The notes beneath the pieces were generated by a model that worked only from the letters and a program-made list of their open reading frames with translations, searched no databases and had not been told where the DNA came from. Below, piece after piece: positions 18,312 to 27,992 of a DNA stretch of 64,000 nt; position 1 is the first letter of the stretch; the number at the start of each line of letters is the position of its first letter. The stretch is taken from assembly GCA_942490705.1 (NCBI GenBank), contig CALNXY010000002.1, positions 248,001 through 312,000 of the forward strand, in the 5' to 3' direction. This stretch comes from JAGRCP01 sp942490705. Lineage in GTDB: Bacteria; Chloroflexota; Anaerolineae; Caldilineales; Caldilineaceae. Made by a program: the position numbers and the translations under genes.

Positions 18312-21300
18312 ATGGCACAACAGGATCTAACGCCCGGCGAATACTTCGGGCCTGACATAGAAGATGAGGCGACGGTGTCCGCTTCCCCCGAAAGGAGCAC
18401 GGAGCGCGCTGAGGCGCCTGCACTACTCGATAGCTCGGCCACGAGCTGGCTGCGCTTCGATTGGGAGACCGTCGCCTGGATTGCACTCTTGATTGTGGCA
18501 GCCGTAACGCGCTTCTACAACATCGGCGTGCGCGCCATGAGCCACGACGAAAGCCTGCATACCTTCTACTCGCACGGGCTCTACAACGCCGGCAATTACA
18601 GCCACAACCCCATGATGCATGGGCCCTTTCTCTTTCACGTCAACGCGCTCTTCTACTCCCTCTTCGGCGTCAACGACGCCACGTCGCGCATTGGCCCGGC
18701 CCTGGCCGGCATCGGCGTAGTGGCCATAGCCTATTTTTTCCGGCGCTACATTGGGCGCACGGGCGCGCTACTGGCCGGCGTGCTCCTCACGGTCAGCCCG
18801 AGTTTGCTCTTTCACTCGCGCTATATCCGCAATGACATCTACATCGCCCTTTTTACGCTGATCTGGATCTATGGCGCATTCCGCTATCTCGACACCCGGC
18901 GCGCGCGGTGGCTGACCATGATGGTCCTGGGCATGGCCCTTGGCTTTATCGCCAAAGAGAATCACTTTATTGGCGGGGCCATTTTGGGGTCGTTTTTTGT
19001 TGCCCTGGCCCTCTGGCAGAGCATGGGGCGTTCATTTTTTCTGCTGCTGTCGCCCCTGCTCCTGGGCGGCGGCATCGCCTACTATTTTCATATGGTAGAT
19101 CGCGATGATTTGGGGCTGATTGCCTTGGGCGCCGGCGTGGCCGCCGCCCTGATCGTCTTTCTCTTCTCTCTACGCGACGGCAGTTGGGGGCGCCTGCGGC
19201 GAACCGACAGCGGCGACCTGGCCGTGGTCATGCTCACCTTGGTGATGCCCTTTACGGCGCCTCTGCTTTACCTTGGCGTTGGGCCGCTCCTCGGCTGGGA
19301 GATTCTGCATTTTGGTGATTGGCAGTCGCCCCAGTCGATCGCCAATGACATTATCATCCGCTATGGCGCGCTGGCGGTGGCGCTCACCGGCTTAGCCGCC
19401 CTGTTCGCCTGGTACTGGTTCGGCCTGCGCCGTAAGGACGAGACCCAACCACCATTGCTCAGCTTTGGTCTCTGGGCACAGCATATGGGCCTCTTCTGGC
19501 TGATCCAGATACTCTTCTTCACGACTTTCTTTACCAATTTCCGCAACGGCATGATCACCGGCGTGATCGGCAGCCTGGGCTACTGGATCGCCCAGCAGGA
19601 AGTGGCCCGAGGCGGCCAGCCCGATTATTACTACTTTCTTCTGACCGCGCTCTATGAGTTTCTGCCTGCCTTGCTCAGCCTGCTGGGCATGGCCATCGTC
19701 GGCCTGAATCTGTGGAATACGTCCAAATGGGAGCCGGCCCTGGACCTGCCTGATAATGTCCTGCGCGAAGAAGAGGCGCTCCAGGCTAGCGCCATGGCTG
19801 AGGAAGTCGAGACAACCCAGCCAGTCGCTCTGGCGACAGATTCGGGCACAGACGATCTACCAAGCGTTGTAGAGCCGGAGGCCTTGCCAGCCCCGATCGC
19901 GTCGCAGTCGATCGATTCGAGTGATGATGTTGTCGCCGCTGCCGTTGCCCAACCAGCGCCAACCGTAGTCGACCTCTTGCGCCAGAATCGCGTCTTTTTC
20001 GCCGTCTTTGGCGTTTGGTGGATTGTGGCGTCATGGTTGGCCTACTCCGAAGCGGGCGAAAAGATGCCCTGGCTGTTGACCCATCTGGCCCTGCCCATGT
20101 GTGTCTTTGGCGGTTGGCTGGTCGCCTATGTGGCATTGAAAGTTGACTGGCGTACGGCCTGGCGCACCCACGCCGTCTGGCTCATCGGGGTGACGCCTGC
20201 CGCCCTCTTCCTGTTGGGCACACTCGTCACTAACCGGCCCGGCCTGGGACGGGACACGGCTGCCCTGGCGCAGACAACCCAATTCATGCTGGCGCTACTG
20301 CTGGGCGCGGGCTTGGCCTACCTCACCTGGCGCTGGAGCCAGGGTGTGGGCTGGGGCGGCGCGGTGCGGCTGCTGGCGATCGGCTTCTTCTCCTTGCTCT
20401 TCCTGCTCACGATCCGTTTTTCCTATATGCTTACCTTCGTCAATTATGACATGGCGACTGAATACCTGGTCTATGCCCATGCTTCGCCCGACATCAAGCG
20501 CATGCTCAACGAGATCGACTTGATCAGCGAGCGCACCGTGGGCGACCGCAACCTCGAAGTCGCCTATGACAATGATACCTCTTGGCCGCTGAGTTGGTAC
20601 ATGCTCGCCTATCCCAATTCGCGTTACTACGGCGAGACGCCCAACAATGATGCCATGGACGCCCCCGTGATCATCGTCGGGCCGGAGAACTATGACAAGG
20701 TTCATCCCTACGTCACGCGCGACTACGTCAAGCGCGAATATCGACTCATTTGGTGGCCCGATCAAGGCTACTTCAACCGCGGCTGGCGTGACGTTTGGAA
20801 TACAGTGCAAGATCCGGACAAGCTGGCCGATATGTGGCAAATCTTTTTCTACCGCCGCCATCCGGATGACAATCATCCCAGCGGTTTCCGCGACCTGACC
20901 GAGTGGCCCATGCGCCATGATTACGAGATGTGGGTGCAGCGCGACATCGCTGCCGAGATTTGGGATTTGGGCGTGGCCCCAATCGTCGGTTCCGGCACGA
21001 GCGCGGCGGCCCAGCTTCGTGCTAGCGAGCTCGATCATGCCGCGACCATGGTCTACGCCGATCAATATGACGATTTGGGGCTCAATCGGCCCCGCGGAGT
21101 AGCGACCGATCTGGATGGCGCGCGCTACATTGCCGACACGCTCAACCATCGCATTGTCGTGCTTGAGGCCTCGGGCGCGCTGCGCCAAAGCTTTGGCAGC
21201 TTCTGCGATCTCTTCCAGGGCGAAGCCAGCGGCTGCGTCGACCCCGATGGGGAGGGTCCCCTGGCGCTGGGCGACGGCCAGTTTAATGAGCCTTGGGGTG

Positions 21301-21971
21301 TGGCCGTTGATCCCGACGGCATGATCTATGTGGCCGACACCTGGAACCACCGCGTGCAGGTCTTCGACAGCGAGGGGCAATTCGTGCGTAAGTGGGGCTA
21401 CTTCAGCGGCGTGCCCGACGTGCCGGGCGACCCCAACGCGCTCTACGGACCGCGTGGGATTGCGGCCGATCCCAACGGTACGATCCTGTTGGCTGACACG
21501 GGTAACAAACGGATCATTCGCTACGGACCGGGCGGCGAGGATCTGGGGCAAATCGGCGGCGGCGGCGTGATCGGCGGGCGCTTCGACGAACCAAGCAGCG
21601 TCGCAGTCGACCCGCGTACGGGCGATGTCTTTGTCGCCGATAACTGGAACCGGCGCATCCAGAAGCTGGCGCCCGACCTGACCTTTATCGAAGAGTGGCC
21701 TGTTCCAGGCTGGGAGACTCAACTGCGCGACGACAAGCCGGGCGTGGCGGTCGACGCCAGCGGACGAGTCTACGCCACCGATCCCACGATGTATCGAGTG
21801 ATCGTCTTCTCGCCTGAGGGCGAGATTCAGTCCAGCTTTGGCGCCTATGGCGTGGAATCAAACCAAATGGCCTTTCCCAACGGCATCGCCATCGACGGCG
21901 TCTCCAATGAGATCCTCGTCGCCGATGCCGATAACAACCGGGTGATGCTCTTCCCGCCCCTACCGGAGTAA
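18312..21971 (+). CDS. TIGR03663/Agl23-like glycosyltransferase fused to a six-repeat NHL propeller
   Basis: The first 720 residues of this roughly 1219-residue protein are polytopic. Near the start is R-F-Y-N-I-G-V-R-A-M-S-H-D-E-S-L-H, then N-P-M-M-H-G-P-F-L-F-H and S-R-Y-I-R-N-D, which fit TIGR03663 (a GT39-related family near archaeal Agl23-type genes). A low-complexity acidic loop lies near residues 480-560. From about residue 910 six NHL repeats follow, for example W-G-V-A-V-D-P-D-G-M-I-Y-V-A-D-T and a last P-N-G-I-A-I-D, enough for a complete six-bladed propeller. NHL propellers bind proteins, RNA or glycans; here it should face outside. The ATG at 18312 has GGAG 12 nt upstream; an ATG at 18294 is possible but lacks a site. 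Confidence 0.83.
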   Translation: MAQQDLTPGEYFGPDIEDEATVSASPERSTERAEAPALLDSSATSWLRFDWETVAWIALLIVAAVTRFYNIGVRAMSHDESLHTFYSHGLYNAGNYSHNPMMHGPFLFHVNALFYSLFGVNDATSRIGPALAGIGVVAIAYFFRRYIGRTGALLAGVLLTVSPSLLFHSRYIRNDIYIALFTLIWIYGAFRYLDTRRARWLTMMVLGMALGFIAKENHFIGGAILGSFFVALALWQSMGRSFFLLLSPLLLGGGIAYYFHMVDRDDLGLIALGAGVAAALIVFLFSLRDGSWGRLRRTDSGDLAVVMLTLVMPFTAPLLYLGVGPLLGWEILHFGDWQSPQSIANDIIIRYGALAVALTGLAALFAWYWFGLRRKDETQPPLLSFGLWAQHMGLFWLIQILFFTTFFTNFRNGMITGVIGSLGYWIAQQEVARGGQPDYYYFLLTALYEFLPALLSLLGMAIVGLNLWNTSKWEPALDLPDNVLREEEALQASAMAEEVETTQPVALATDSGTDDLPSVVEPEALPAPIASQSIDSSDDVVAAAVAQPAPTVVDLLRQNRVFFAVFGVWWIVASWLAYSEAGEKMPWLLTHLALPMCVFGGWLVAYVALKVDWRTAWRTHAVWLIGVTPAALFLLGTLVTNRPGLGRDTAALAQTTQFMLALLLGAGLAYLTWRWSQGVGWGGAVRLLAIGFFSLLFLLTIRFSYMLTFVNYDMATEYLVYAHASPDIKRMLNEIDLISERTVGDRNLEVAYDNDTSWPLSWYMLAYPNSRYYGETPNNDAMDAPVIIVGPENYDKVHPYVTRDYVKREYRLIWWPDQGYFNRGWRDVWNTVQDPDKLADMWQIFFYRRHPDDNHPSGFRDLTEWPMRHDYEMWVQRDIAAEIWDLGVAPIVGSGTSAAAQLRASELDHAATMVYADQYDDLGLNRPRGVATDLDGARYIADTLNHRIVVLEASGALRQSFGSFCDLFQGEASGCVDPDGEGPLALGDGQFNEPWGVAVDPDGMIYVADTWNHRVQVFDSEGQFVRKWGYFSGVPDVPGDPNALYGPRGIAADPNGTILLADTGNKRIIRYGPGGEDLGQIGGGGVIGGRFDEPSSVAVDPRTGDVFVADNWNRRIQKLAPDLTFIEEWPVPGWETQLRDDKPGVAVDASGRVYATDPTMYRVIVFSPEGEIQSSFGAYGVESNQMAFPNGIAIDGVSNEILVADADNNRVMLFPPLPE

Positions 21972-21982
21972 ATGGCCGATCG

Positions 21983-22055
21983 TCAATGGTCAATTATCGA
22001 TTGCTCGCTGACAGTGACCATTGATAATTAGCCATTGACCGTCGACAATCAACAA
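21983..22055 (+). repeat. Degenerate heptanucleotide repeat array A with imperfect inverted repeat
   Basis: The gap between the Agl23-like and PA14-NHL glycosyltransferase genes is filled with 7-nt units such as TCAATGG, TCAATTA, TTGATAA, TTAGCCA and TTGACCG. The arms 21983-22001 and 22020-22038 are inverted copies matching at 16 of 19 positions, with an 18-nt loop. The array also contains the promoter-like hexamers annotated at 22021-22049. Similar arrays occur at 26921, 27884, 38124, 55877 and 57146. Confidence 0.7.
22021..22049 (+). promoter_or_regulatory. Candidate leaderless promoter inside repeat array A
   Basis: TTGATA (22021-22026), 17 nt, GACAAT (22044-22049) and 6 nt lead to the ATG at 22056. 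No Shine-Dalgarno sequence is present. The spacing is optimal, but the first -10 base is G instead of T. Confidence 0.45.
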
Positions 22056-25000
22056 ATGTCCACCCTGCCCACCATCCGCTCATTTTTGTTTGGCCTGCTG
22101 GCGGTTGGCGGCGCACTAGCCGCGCAAATATGGCTGGGCAGCGGGTATGTGGCGGAAGCACTGCTCCTCTACGGCGGCGCGATTGCGCTCTTTGTCTATG
22201 CCTTGCGCGATACGGGCATCGGCTGGCTCACGCCGCCGGCCGACGCGACCCCGGCGACCCGTGCACAGTCGCTACTGGCGCGATCGCGCCGGCGACGAGT
22301 CGCAGGCGGGGCGCTCCTCTTGGCCGGCGTTGGCCTCACAATTGCGGCACTGCGCGACTTTCATCTTCACGAGCCCTGGACCGACACAGCCTGGCTGCTA
22401 CATCTGGCGGCGATTGGCGCCGGCCTTGGCAGCGTCGCGCTCTTCACGAATACGCGCCTCAACTCATTGCCCGATCCCTATCCAGATGATCCAGCCGCCC
22501 GCATGCCAACGTGGCTTGTTGCCTTCCTGCTCCTGTTGATCTGCGCCACCGGACTCTATCTGCGCCTCTTCCGCTTCAATGATCTCCCCTTTGGCGTCTG
22601 GTATGACGAGGCCGAGAATGGCCTGCAGGCGCTGCGGCTGCTGGCCGACCCGAATTTTCGGCCCGTCTACGCCAACTCGACCCATGCACCGGCCCACTAC
22701 ATCTATCTGATTGCAGCCGCGTTTGAGCTTTTTGGCGTCTCCGTACAGTCGATCCGCCTGGTCAGCGTCCTCATGGGCGTAGGTACCATTCTGGGCGGCT
22801 ACCTGGTCGGGCGCGAGCTCTTCGGGCGCGTCGGCGGGCTGAGCGCAGCCTTTCTCTTTGCGTTTTCACGGTGGGATATCAACCTGAGCCGTATCGGCAT
22901 GTACAACATCAGTACGCCCCTCTTTGCACTGCTGACCGCAGCCTTTCTCCTGCGCGGGATCCGCCGGCGTAGCCTGGCCGAATTTGGCTTGGCCGGTCTC
23001 TGCCTGGGCCTGGGGCTGAGTTTCTATTCGGCCTTCCAGCTCTTTGCCGCGGCCGTGGGCCTCTTTGGCCTGCTGCTGCTGGCGTTGGAGCCTCGCCTCT
23101 TGCGCCGTTACTGGCTGGGCCTGCTGGCAGCGCTCTTTGTCGCACTGATTGTGCTGGCTCCGGTCATGCAGTTTGCCTATGACCATCCCGAGATCTACTT
23201 TGACCGCACCCAGCAGACCTCGCTGTTTGCCGACAAGGAGCCGGTGCAGTGGCTGCCGGCGCTGGCCGAAAACACCCGGCGCCATCTGCTCATGTTCAAC
23301 TGGCAGGGCGATCCCAATGGCCGGCACAATCTCCCCGACGCGCCCATGCTCGATCCGGTAGGCGCGGCGCTGCTGGTATTGGGCGGAGCCCTGGCGCTCT
23401 GGCGCTGGCGCGAGCCGCGCTGGCTGCTGCTCCCGCTCTGGCTGGGCACGGCGCTGCTGGGCGGCATTCTCTCCCTGGACTTTGAAGCGCCCCAGTCACT
23501 GCGCGCCGTGGGCACGCTGCCCGCGGCCTATCTCCTGGCCGCCGCCGCGATCCACGTGCTCTGGCTGGCGTGGAGCCGGGAAGGCGGTCGTTACTATCCC
23601 GGCTTTTTTGCCATTGTCGCGGTGTCGCTGCTCCTGCCCATGGCCATTCATGACAGCCGCGTCTACTTCTATGATCAGGCCGAGACCTTTGCAGTCTGGA
23701 ACAATTTCTCCACGCCCGAGACCATCACTGCACGCCAGCTCCAGACCCTCGATCCCGGGACCGACGCCTACATCAGCGCGCTCTTCCACGGTCATCCAAC
23801 CCTGCGTTTCATGGCGCCCGATGCCCGACCCTACGGCAGACTGGAGACTGACACGCGCTTCCCGCTACCCATTGCCGCGGATCGCGATCTGCTGCTCATG
23901 CTTGACGTGGACCGCCAGCCGCTCTTTGATGAATTGCGCACCCTTTATCCTGACGGCGAGTTTGTCGAGCACCGACCCCCGCACGGCGGCGCGGTCAGCG
24001 TCCTCGAAGCGCGCCTCAGCCCCCAGGACTTGGCCTCCATCCAGGGGCTGACCGGGCGCTATTTCGCCAACGCCGACTGGACGGACGTGCCGATTCTGCA
24101 GCAACGGGATGCCGTGATCGATTTTGACTGGACTGAAAACCCGCCCATTGAACCGCCCTTTTCCGTTGAGTGGGTGGGCGTATTGCGCATTGCGGACTAT
24201 GGAGAGGTCGCGCTGGGACTGGAAGCGCCGGGTCGGGCGGAACTCTTTGTTGACGAAATGCCTGTCCCCTTGGGCGCGGCAGGCACGTCAACAAGGCTGA
24301 CGCTGGCCGAAGGCAACCACGCCATTCGCGTACGGGTGACGATGGAAGATGCTGCACAACTCGGCCCGGTACGCCTGTACAGGCAGATGGACGACGGTGA
24401 GACCACGATCATCCCTGCATGGGCGCTCTACAGCGAGCCGGTGGGCGTTCACGGTCTTCTCGGCCGCTACTTCGCCAATCCCGACTGGACAGAGCCGGAG
24501 GCCCTGGCCCGAATCGATGAACAGCTCGATCTCTACTTCCACGTCACGCCGCTGCCGCGGCCCTACACGGTGGAATGGACCGGGAAGATCGCGATTCCAG
24601 AGTCTGGACGCTACAGCTTTGGCCTCATTTCCATCGATGAATCCGAGCTCTGGATTGACGGCGAGACCGTCACCGCGTCGGACGGCGCCAATGAGTACCG
24701 CGAGGCGGACGTCATGCTGGAGGCGGGGCTGCACGACATCCGCGTGCGCTTCGCCGATCGCACCGCGCATACCCACATTACTCTCTCGTGGCGACCGCCA
24801 TGGGGCGGTCACGCGCCCGTACCATCTAGTGTCTTGTTGCCGCCGCTGGGCGACTACGACGACTATGACCTGCCGACGGTGGAGGATTTGGCCCCGCTTC
24901 CCCCTGCGTCCGCGCGCTCGTTGATCGGACCAGAGCCGGCCGTCGCCGCCGTCGCCGTCATGGCGGAAGGGCTTGCGGCGCCACGCGGTATCGCCGCAGG

Positions 25001-25738
25001 AGCCGATGGTCGTATCTTTGTCGCCGATACGGACAATAGCCGTGTGCTTCTCCTGGACGGTGAGGGTAATATTCAGTCGATCATCGAGGGTGCGCGGTCC
25101 AGCGATGCCGCGCTTCAGTTTGTTGAGCCGGTCGATCTGGCGCTCGACGCCGCGGGCCAGATCTATGTGCTCGATCCAGCGCTGGCCCGTCTCCTCCGCA
25201 TTGACCCGGCAGATGGTACCCGGACCGTGCTGCCGATTACGGCCGACTATTTGGATCGATCACGCGGTCTCTTCATCGGTCCGGGCGACGCCATCTGGAT
25301 TGCCAACACGCCGAACCGGCGGGTAGCGGCCTTTGATCGCGAGGGTAGCTTGCTCCAGGAATTCATTATCCCGGAAGCGGATGCACAACCGGTTGATGTC
25401 GCCGTGGCATGGGACGGCACGCGCTACGTGAGCGATGCCGGACTCCATCGACTTCTGCGCTACACCGCCAATGGCGACCTGACCGATACGCGTGACATGC
25501 CCCGGGCCAGCAGCGTGAACGGTCCCCATCTTGCCCTGCGTGAGGATGGATCGCTACTGGTAAGCGAGCCTGAGACTGGGCGGATTGTCGAACTGGACGC
25601 GCGCGGCGTTCAACGTGCCGCCTGGACGCTTCCTGCCGCGGGCCAGGGGCCGGCCAAGCCTGTCGGCATTGCCGTCGACCGCGCGGGCGCGTGTGGACCG
25701 TCGACAGCAATCTGAATCGGGTTGTGCGGCTGGAGTGA
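22056..25738 (+). CDS. GT39-like glycosyltransferase with two PA14 domains and a C-terminal NHL propeller (frameshifted near 3' end)
   Basis: About 1227 residues if the frame is restored. The N-terminal 620 residues are polytopic, with F-G-V-W-Y-D-E-A-E-N-G-L carrying the GT-C Asp-Glu pair. Two PA14 modules follow (about residues 662-780 and 797-932), each opening with G-R-Y-F-A-N-x-D-W-T. From about residue 968 come NHL-like repeats: G-I-A-A-G-A-D-G-R-I-F-V-A-D-T, then four more. The sixth begins V-G-I-A-V-D-R-A-G and is cut off: the annotated frame ends at 25715. In the -1 frame from about 25686 it continues R-V-W-T-V-D-S-N-L-N-R-V-V-R-L and stops at 25738, completing the blade. A single lost G in a GGGG run explains this. 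A TTG at 22035 is an alternative start, but it lies inside the promoter-like repeat. Confidence 0.82.
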
Positions 25739-25814
25739 TCCCAATCGCGCTGACGCTTCACGCTGGATCCCGTCCCGCTTCGCGATTCCTGCACTCTATG
25801 CTACGCTTTTGCCC

Positions 25815-26891
25815 ATGAACGTTCTGTTGCGCACTGGATTGAGGCTTTTTGCCCTGGCCGCTGGCTGGCTCTTGCTGTGGAACCTGGGGCGGGGCGCTGC
25901 GCTTGCCGCGCCTCTGGCGCAGAGCGATCCGATCATTGTCACAACACCGCCCAGCGTCACGCTGTCACGGCTGCCGACGCCCACGCCCGGCGCGCCGGCA
26001 GACGCCTACCGGATCCGACCCGGCGACACGCTGCTCACCATCGCGGTTGAGCTCGACCTCGACCTGGCCGATGCCCACTGCCTAGCCATGCCCGACTTCG
26101 CGCCCGATCAACCGCTCGTGATTGGGGACCTGCTCACGCTGCTGCCGGCCGGTGAACGATGCCACCAAGTGGCCGCAGGCGAGACGCTGACCGGTGTCGC
26201 CGCGACCTACGGTACGACGCCGGCTGAGCTGCGCGCCATTGCCTGGAATCGCCTCTCACCGGAGCTGAACGACATCACGGTGCTGCCGCCGGGCCACTAC
26301 CTGCGTGTGCCTGATCCGCCGTTCGTTGCGTCCGCTCAAGTCGCTGTTGGACCCGACGATCCGCTGCTGCCCATGATCTTGCGCCAGCCTGTGGGAACCA
26401 GCGTGTCCCAGCTTCAATCACTCGACGCGGCGTTGGTTAGCCAGGGCGCGTTGCCGGTCGGCGGTCCGTCGAACCGGGCGGATGCGCGGGCCGCGCTGGC
26501 GCCGCTGCCCGCGGATTGGCCCTACGGCTCGGGCTTCTTTGCCTGGCCGCTCTACGGCTGGCTTACGCAGGATTTCCACGGCAGCCATCGGGCCATCGAT
26601 GTGGCCGCGCCAGTCGGCACGACCGTGACCGCGGCCGACCGGGGGCGCGTCATTCGCGCCGGTTGGAGTGACAACGGCTACGGCAATCTGGTCATTGTCG
26701 ACCACAACATCGATTACGTAACCGTCTATGCACACCTAAGTGAGGTTTTGGTGGAAGCGGGGGACATCGTGGGGCAGGGGCAGATCATCGGCCGCGTCGG
26801 TTCGACCGGCAACAGCACCGGTCCTCATCTCCATTTCGAGATCCGTGACTTCGGCCGGCGCGTCGATCCCATTGAGAAATTGTTCAACTGA
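25815..26891 (+). CDS. Secreted LysM-LysM-M23 metallopeptidase (cell-wall endopeptidase)
   Basis: This 358-residue protein starts with a signal peptide or anchor (hydrophobic residues 8-32, ending A-L-A-A-P-L-A). Two LysM modules follow (Y-R-I-R-P-G-D-T-L near residue 70 and C-H-Q-V-A-A-G-E-T-L near 117), which bind peptidoglycan. The C-terminal M23 domain (about 248-355) has the zinc ligands H-R-A-I-D-V (HxxxD) and H-L-H-F-E, plus G-x-S-T-G-x-S-T-G-P-type residues before the last His. Such enzymes cut peptide cross-bridges or serve as LytM-type activators; the zinc ligands are present, so activity is likely. The ATG at 25815 is used because the frame upstream of it overlaps the end of the 22056 gene. 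TACGCT lies 7 nt before the ATG, a weak hint of leaderless transcription. Confidence 0.9.
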   Translation: MNVLLRTGLRLFALAAGWLLLWNLGRGAALAAPLAQSDPIIVTTPPSVTLSRLPTPTPGAPADAYRIRPGDTLLTIAVELDLDLADAHCLAMPDFAPDQPLVIGDLLTLLPAGERCHQVAAGETLTGVAATYGTTPAELRAIAWNRLSPELNDITVLPPGHYLRVPDPPFVASAQVAVGPDDPLLPMILRQPVGTSVSQLQSLDAALVSQGALPVGGPSNRADARAALAPLPADWPYGSGFFAWPLYGWLTQDFHGSHRAIDVAAPVGTTVTAADRGRVIRAGWSDNGYGNLVIVDHNIDYVTVYAHLSEVLVEAGDIVGQGQIIGRVGSTGNSTGPHLHFEIRDFGRRVDPIEKLFN

Positions 26892-26920
26892 GCCTGGTCA
26901 AGGGTCAATCGCGGCGAAAA

Positions 26921-26960
26921 TTGATCATCGACCGTCTACAATCGAGACTTGATCATTGAC
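26921..26960 (+). repeat. Degenerate heptanucleotide repeat array B
   Basis: Units TTGATCA, TCGACCG, TCTACAA, TCGAGAC, TTGATCA follow each other with a 7-nt period. The array lies between two convergent genes and runs a few bases into the 3' end of the PyrK-like gene. It belongs to the same family as arrays A, C, D, E and F. Confidence 0.6.
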
Positions 26961-27780
26961 GCGCCAGCTTCACCAGATCAATCACCGGGCCATGGACGCA
27001 TGCACGCGTCAGACCGCCGCCAGCAGTCGGGACGACGCAGGCGAGGCAAGCGCCCACACCGCAGACCAGGTCGGCATCGACGAGGATTTGCGCAAAGCCC
27101 TCTTCAAGCCGAAAGCGGGCGGTGCGGATTGATTGGGCCAGAAGCTCCGGCTGTAGCGTCGGGGATGCGACGCATAGCAGATCGGCCCAGGCCAGCGTGT
27201 CGGCTAACTCGGCGAGCAGCTCGGCTTCATGCCGTGCGCTGCGCAATTCGACCGCCAGGGGTAAGCGACGGCGTGCTGCCTCCAACTGGGCGTCACCCGT
27301 TGCCAAAACCGCCAGCCGTCCACCACGATCCAGCACGCCATCTACCAGCGTCTGAAACAGGGGCAGGCGCGCGCCGTCCGTGAGCAGCAAGACGTTGGCC
27401 GCCTGGCCCGGCAGCACAAAGCCTTGCCCCAGCGGACCGATCAGATTCACCCGTTCCCCGACTTCACGCGTCTGAAGCCAGGCCACGCCCGGATCACCGG
27501 CGTGATCTCTGGGAAGCAACGTCCAAGCCGTGCCGGCATCGTCCAGCCGCTTGACGTCCGCAGCGAAGAGCGGACGACGGGCGTAGATCTGCCAGTTGGC
27601 GGCCCGCTCGGATTCGCTCTGTGCGCCGCAGCGCACGAGGAAATAGCGACCGGCCGGCGTGACCTGGGTAAGGCCAGCCGGCAGGGCCACAGTGAGCCCA
27701 TTTGGACCCTCATTGGCCAGAATGATGGCGTCAATGGTCTGATCCGCATGGACGATCCACTCTCCAGTTGGCGCGCTCAT
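26953..27780 (-). CDS. PyrK-like dihydroorotate dehydrogenase electron-transfer subunit (orphan)
   Basis: This 275-residue protein has the ferredoxin-reductase layout of PyrK. An FAD-binding barrel (about residues 1-105, with Y-A-R-R-P-L-F) is followed by a nucleotide-binding domain. The C-terminal 2Fe-2S site is C-G-V-G-A-C-L-A-C with a fourth Cys in T-R-A-C-V-H-G-P-V, the spacing seen in PyrK. PyrK passes electrons from the flavin of a class 1B dihydroorotate dehydrogenase to NAD+. No pyrD or other pyrimidine gene is nearby, so the partner may be elsewhere, or the protein may serve another flavoenzyme. The ATG at 27780 has GGGAG about 11 nt upstream; an ATG at 27807 is the alternative. Array C upstream contains a promoter-like pair. 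Confidence 0.82.
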   Translation of the reverse strand: MSAPTGEWIVHADQTIDAIILANEGPNGLTVALPAGLTQVTPAGRYFLVRCGAQSESERAANWQIYARRPLFAADVKRLDDAGTAWTLLPRDHAGDPGVAWLQTREVGERVNLIGPLGQGFVLPGQAANVLLLTDGARLPLFQTLVDGVLDRGGRLAVLATGDAQLEAARRRLPLAVELRSARHEAELLAELADTLAWADLLCVASPTLQPELLAQSIRTARFRLEEGFAQILVDADLVCGVGACLACVVPTAGGGLTRACVHGPVIDLVKLARQ

Positions 27781-27883
27781 TCTTTTGCTGCTCCCGCTGT
27801 TTGGCATGAAGGGTTACTGTCCGGAATCGCCAGATTTTTATACCATGATCAGCAGAAGATCTAGCTATGTTGGACTTTGCACT

Positions 27884-27924
27884 GGTCAATTGATCATTAT
27901 CAATTGACAATGGCCAATGGTCAA
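27884..27924 (-). repeat. Degenerate heptanucleotide repeat array C with promoter-like pair
   Basis: Read on the minus strand the units are TTGACCA, TTGGCCA, TTGTCAA, TTGATAA, TGATCAA. They contain TTGACC (27924-27919), a 17-nt spacer and GATAAT (27901-27896), oriented towards the PyrK-like gene about 115 nt downstream. The array sits between divergent genes. Confidence 0.6.
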
Positions 27925-27992
27925 GTCGCCGCAGTGCGCCATTGGCACTTCTTCACTATCTATTGTCGATTAGCCAATCCGATCGGGTTCTT

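Noticed and set aside
20295..21722. 475-codon antisense frame opposite the NHL part of the Agl23-like gene
   Set aside because: It mirrors regular NHL repeat codons; no motif, start signal or context supports it.
25680..25700. Programmed -1 frameshift at the end of the PA14-NHL glycosyltransferase
   Set aside because: There is no X-XXY-YYZ slippery heptamer and no obvious downstream stem; a deletion in a G-run is simpler.
27837..27842. TATAAA box before the PyrK-like gene
   Set aside because: No -35-like hexamer lies at 16-18 nt; the pair in array C is better placed as a complete promoter, although both are unproven.
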